From: CAYGTS01 sp964352905
Lineage (GTDB): Bacteria > Pseudomonadota > Gammaproteobacteria > JAHCLG01
Assembly (NCBI GenBank): GCA_964352905.1
Contig: CAYGTS010000126.1
Location: 1 to 7,551 of the forward strand
Reading direction: 5' to 3'
DNA length: 7,551 bases
In this document: positions 6,329 through 7,551 of the stretch, one piece after another
Layout of the letters: every line of letters starts with the position of its first letter
How positions within the stretch are numbered: position 1 is the stretch's first letter
Translations under genes and position numbers: made by a program
Notes under the pieces: model-generated
The model's database searches: none
The model's input: only the letters and a program-made list of their open reading frames with translations
Told to the model about the DNA's origin: nothing

Positions 6329-6357
6329 ATAATGCTACAAGTTTGTTTTTTTGTCAA
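6329..6357 (-). promoter_or_regulatory. Sigma70-type promoter for the small ORF and effector-like gene
   Basis: On the minus strand a perfect TTGACA (6357-6352) is followed after 17 bases by CATTAT (6334-6329, four of six to consensus). Transcription would start near 6322, giving a leader of about 40 bases before the 31-codon ORF. It lies between prs and the effector-like gene, so the latter has its own promoter. Together with the two leader entries this accounts for most of 6142-6409; bases 6358-6409 hold nothing else I can identify, including no clear prs terminator. Confidence 0.55.
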
Positions 6358-6409
6358 TCAATAGATGCACGTAGGATGAAAAGATCGATACTCGTTTGAA
6401 TTTTTGCAC

Positions 6410-7357
6410 TTAATCCACAAACATTTCACTTACCGATTCTTCTTCGTTAACACGACGAATGGTATCGGCAAGCATTTTACTCAAACTAATTTGGCGAATG
6501 CGCGGGTGTTGTAAGATGTGATTATTCAAAGGGATAGTATCGGTTACGACGAGCTCATCTAATTCCGAGCCATTAATATTTTCAATGGCAGGGCCGGATA
6601 ATACGGGGTGAGTAACATAGGCGGTCACGGTTGCTGCGCCATGCGCTTTTAAGGCTTTGGCAGCAAGACACAAGGTGCCAGCTGTGTCGACAATATCATC
6701 AACAATAATACAATTGCGGCCATCAACATCACCAATAATATGCATGACTTCGGCGTGATTGGGTTTGGGGCGGCGTTTATCGATAATAGCCAAATCAGAG
6801 TTATTCAAACGTTTTGCTATCGCACGTGCGCGTAACACACCACCAACATCCGGTGACACAACCATAATATGGTTAAATTGCCTGGTGTTAATATCATCGA
6901 GCATAATCGGTGTGCTATAAACGTTATCAACCGGCATGTAGAAAAAACCTTGGATCTGATCGGCATGTAAATCAACGGTTAACATGCGGCTAATACCCAC
7001 TGATGCCATCATATCAGCGATAACTTTAGCGCTAATAGGAACGCGGGCGGAACGTACGCGCCGATCTTGGCGCGCGTAACCATAATAGGGTATCACAGCA
7101 GTGATGCGTGCAGCAGATGAACGGCGCAAGGCATCAGCGAGTAAAATTAATTCCATGAGGTTGTCGTTGGTGGGGGCACAAGTTGGTTGGATAATAAAAA
7201 CATCATGGCCACGCACATTCATGAGGATTTCTATATCAATTTCGCCATCGCTGAACTTGTCTATGCGAGCTTTACCAACCGGCAGGTTAAGGTGATCGGC
7301 AATTGCTTGCGTTAATTTGGGGTGGGCATTGCCACCGAAAATCATTCTATCAAGCAT
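6410..7357 (-). CDS. prs: Ribose-phosphate pyrophosphokinase (PRPP synthase)
   Basis: This 315-aa class I PRPP synthase transfers pyrophosphate from ATP to ribose 5-phosphate, giving PRPP for purine, pyrimidine, NAD, histidine and tryptophan synthesis in the cytoplasm. The sequence follows the E. coli enzyme closely. Visible motifs are FSDGEI (35-40), TCAPTNDNLMEL (59-70), YGYARQDRR (92-100) of the ATP site, the metal-binding VDLHADQIQGFF (128-139), the flexible-loop IDKRRP (192-197), and the PRPP loop VDDIVDTAGTL (219-229). In the last of these, an alanine (226) replaces the glycine of E. coli DTGGT. Length is normal and no lesion is seen. ATG 7357 has gagg six bases upstream. It is a core housekeeping gene, so the T4SS and effector genes were added beside conserved chromosome. 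The usual gammaproteobacterial prs neighbours (ispE upstream) are not within the window. Confidence 0.98.
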   Translation of the reverse strand: MLDRMIFGGNAHPKLTQAIADHLNLPVGKARIDKFSDGEIDIEILMNVRGHDVFIIQPTCAPTNDNLMELILLADALRRSSAARITAVIPYYGYARQDRRVRSARVPISAKVIADMMASVGISRMLTVDLHADQIQGFFYMPVDNVYSTPIMLDDINTRQFNHIMVVSPDVGGVLRARAIAKRLNNSDLAIIDKRRPKPNHAEVMHIIGDVDGRNCIIVDDIVDTAGTLCLAAKALKAHGAATVTAYVTHPVLSGPAIENINGSELDELVVTDTIPLNNHILQHPRIRQISLSKMLADTIRRVNEEESVSEMFVD

Positions 7358-7391
7358 GGGTATCCTCGTGTTGCGTTAGGGCATGTTTAAA

Positions 7392-7397
7392 ATTCTA
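7392..7397 (-). promoter_or_regulatory. Possible -10 box of prs
   Basis: TAGAAT on the minus strand (five of six to TATAAT) lies 34 bases before the prs start codon. No acceptable -35 is found 16-18 bases upstream, so this is only a candidate. Confidence 0.25.
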
Positions 7398-7440
7398 CTA
7401 TGCTGGGCGTATCTCGCTGATTTTTTGTGCTCCGCTGCCA

Positions 7441-7480
7441 GCAATTCTCGGTGTAGCGAGGAACAGCCATATTTGGGCAA
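7441..7480. repeat. Repeat copy A upstream of prs
   Basis: This stretch matches 7501-7540 at 29 of 40 positions without gaps, the 3' half (gaac..ccatatttgggc) being nearly identical. It ends in a short imperfect dyad around the atat centre. It is non-coding and sits in the prs leader or upstream region. Confidence 0.6.
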
Positions 7481-7496
7481 TCTCACATTAAAAACA

Positions 7497-7538
7497 CGTA
7501 ACTATTCACCATGTAGATGGGAACGCCCATATTTGGGC
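7497..7538. repeat. Repeat copy B, related to copy A and to the virB9 5' end
   Basis: The first 31 bases (7497-7527) match 160-190 inside virB9 at 25 of 31 positions, in the same orientation on the plus strand. Its end, gccca (7525-7529) and tgggc (7534-7538), is a perfect five-base dyad. Copy A lies exactly 60 bases earlier. No gene is visible in 7358-7551; the stretch holds the prs ribosome binding site, a possible -10 and these repeats. Confidence 0.65.
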
Positions 7539-7551
7539 TAAAAACGGCGAA

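Noticed and set aside
6328..6333. Perfect TATAAT on the plus strand
   Set aside because: It has no -35 at a proper distance and no plus-strand gene downstream; the overlapping minus-strand promoter with TTGACA explains the site better.
7303..7491. 62-codon plus-strand ORF over the prs start and upstream repeats
   Set aside because: It overlaps the conserved prs N-terminus in antisense and runs into repeat DNA; Cys-rich random composition.
7441..7540. Possible CRISPR array from the two spaced repeats upstream of prs
   Set aside because: Only two copies, with 11 differences in 40, and no regular third unit or cas gene; a diverged dispersed repeat fits better.

Overview
The window looks like the chromosome of an A+T-rich gammaproteobacterium, probably a host-associated member of the Legionellales (Coxiella, Rickettsiella, Aquicella or Berkiella type). 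This rests on a clearly gammaproteobacterial prs gene, VirB-type (type IVA) secretion genes, an ankyrin/coiled-coil protein of the kind such bacteria deliver into eukaryotic hosts, and several dispersed palindromic repeats. The genus is an inference; the sequence does not fix it.

Layout. Positions 1-136 hold a dispersed palindromic repeat and the ribosome binding site of the first gene. A plus-strand operon follows: virB9 (137-985), virB10 (985-2085), a large AAA ATPase with a C-terminal nuclease-like domain (2169-3602), and virB11 (3599-4591). virB9/virB10 overlap by 1 base, and the ATPase/virB11 pair by 4 bases. The ATPase is not a normal T4SS component. It sits behind two near-identical palindromes (2074-2105 and 2127-2160). 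The first contains the virB10 stop codon and the second runs directly into the ATPase ribosome binding site. A 12-bp perfect hairpin (4625-4652) separates virB11 from a convergent minus-strand gene (4675-6141) for an ankyrin, coiled-coil and low-complexity protein, a candidate secreted effector. Upstream of that gene lie a 31-codon hydrophobic ORF (6185-6280, minus) and a promoter with a consensus -35 box (6329-6357, minus). Then comes prs (6410-7357, minus), encoding PRPP synthase. The last 190 bases hold two diverged copies of a repeat, and one of them also matches the 5' coding end of virB9.

How the parts relate. VirB9 and VirB10 form the outer-membrane core channel and VirB11 is the hexameric inner-membrane traffic ATPase. 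The inserted ATPase has intact Walker A and B motifs, a likely winged-helix segment and an apparently intact PD-(D/E)XK site. It is translationally linked to virB11, so whatever it does it is now co-expressed with the secretion machine. virB8 is not seen next to virB9 and virD4 does not follow virB11, so the operon here is a partial set. The main points for follow-up are the ATPase/palindrome module inside the T4SS operon, the repeat-derived N-terminus of VirB9, and the candidate effector with its upstream small membrane peptide. No RNA genes, CRISPR arrays or transposases were seen.
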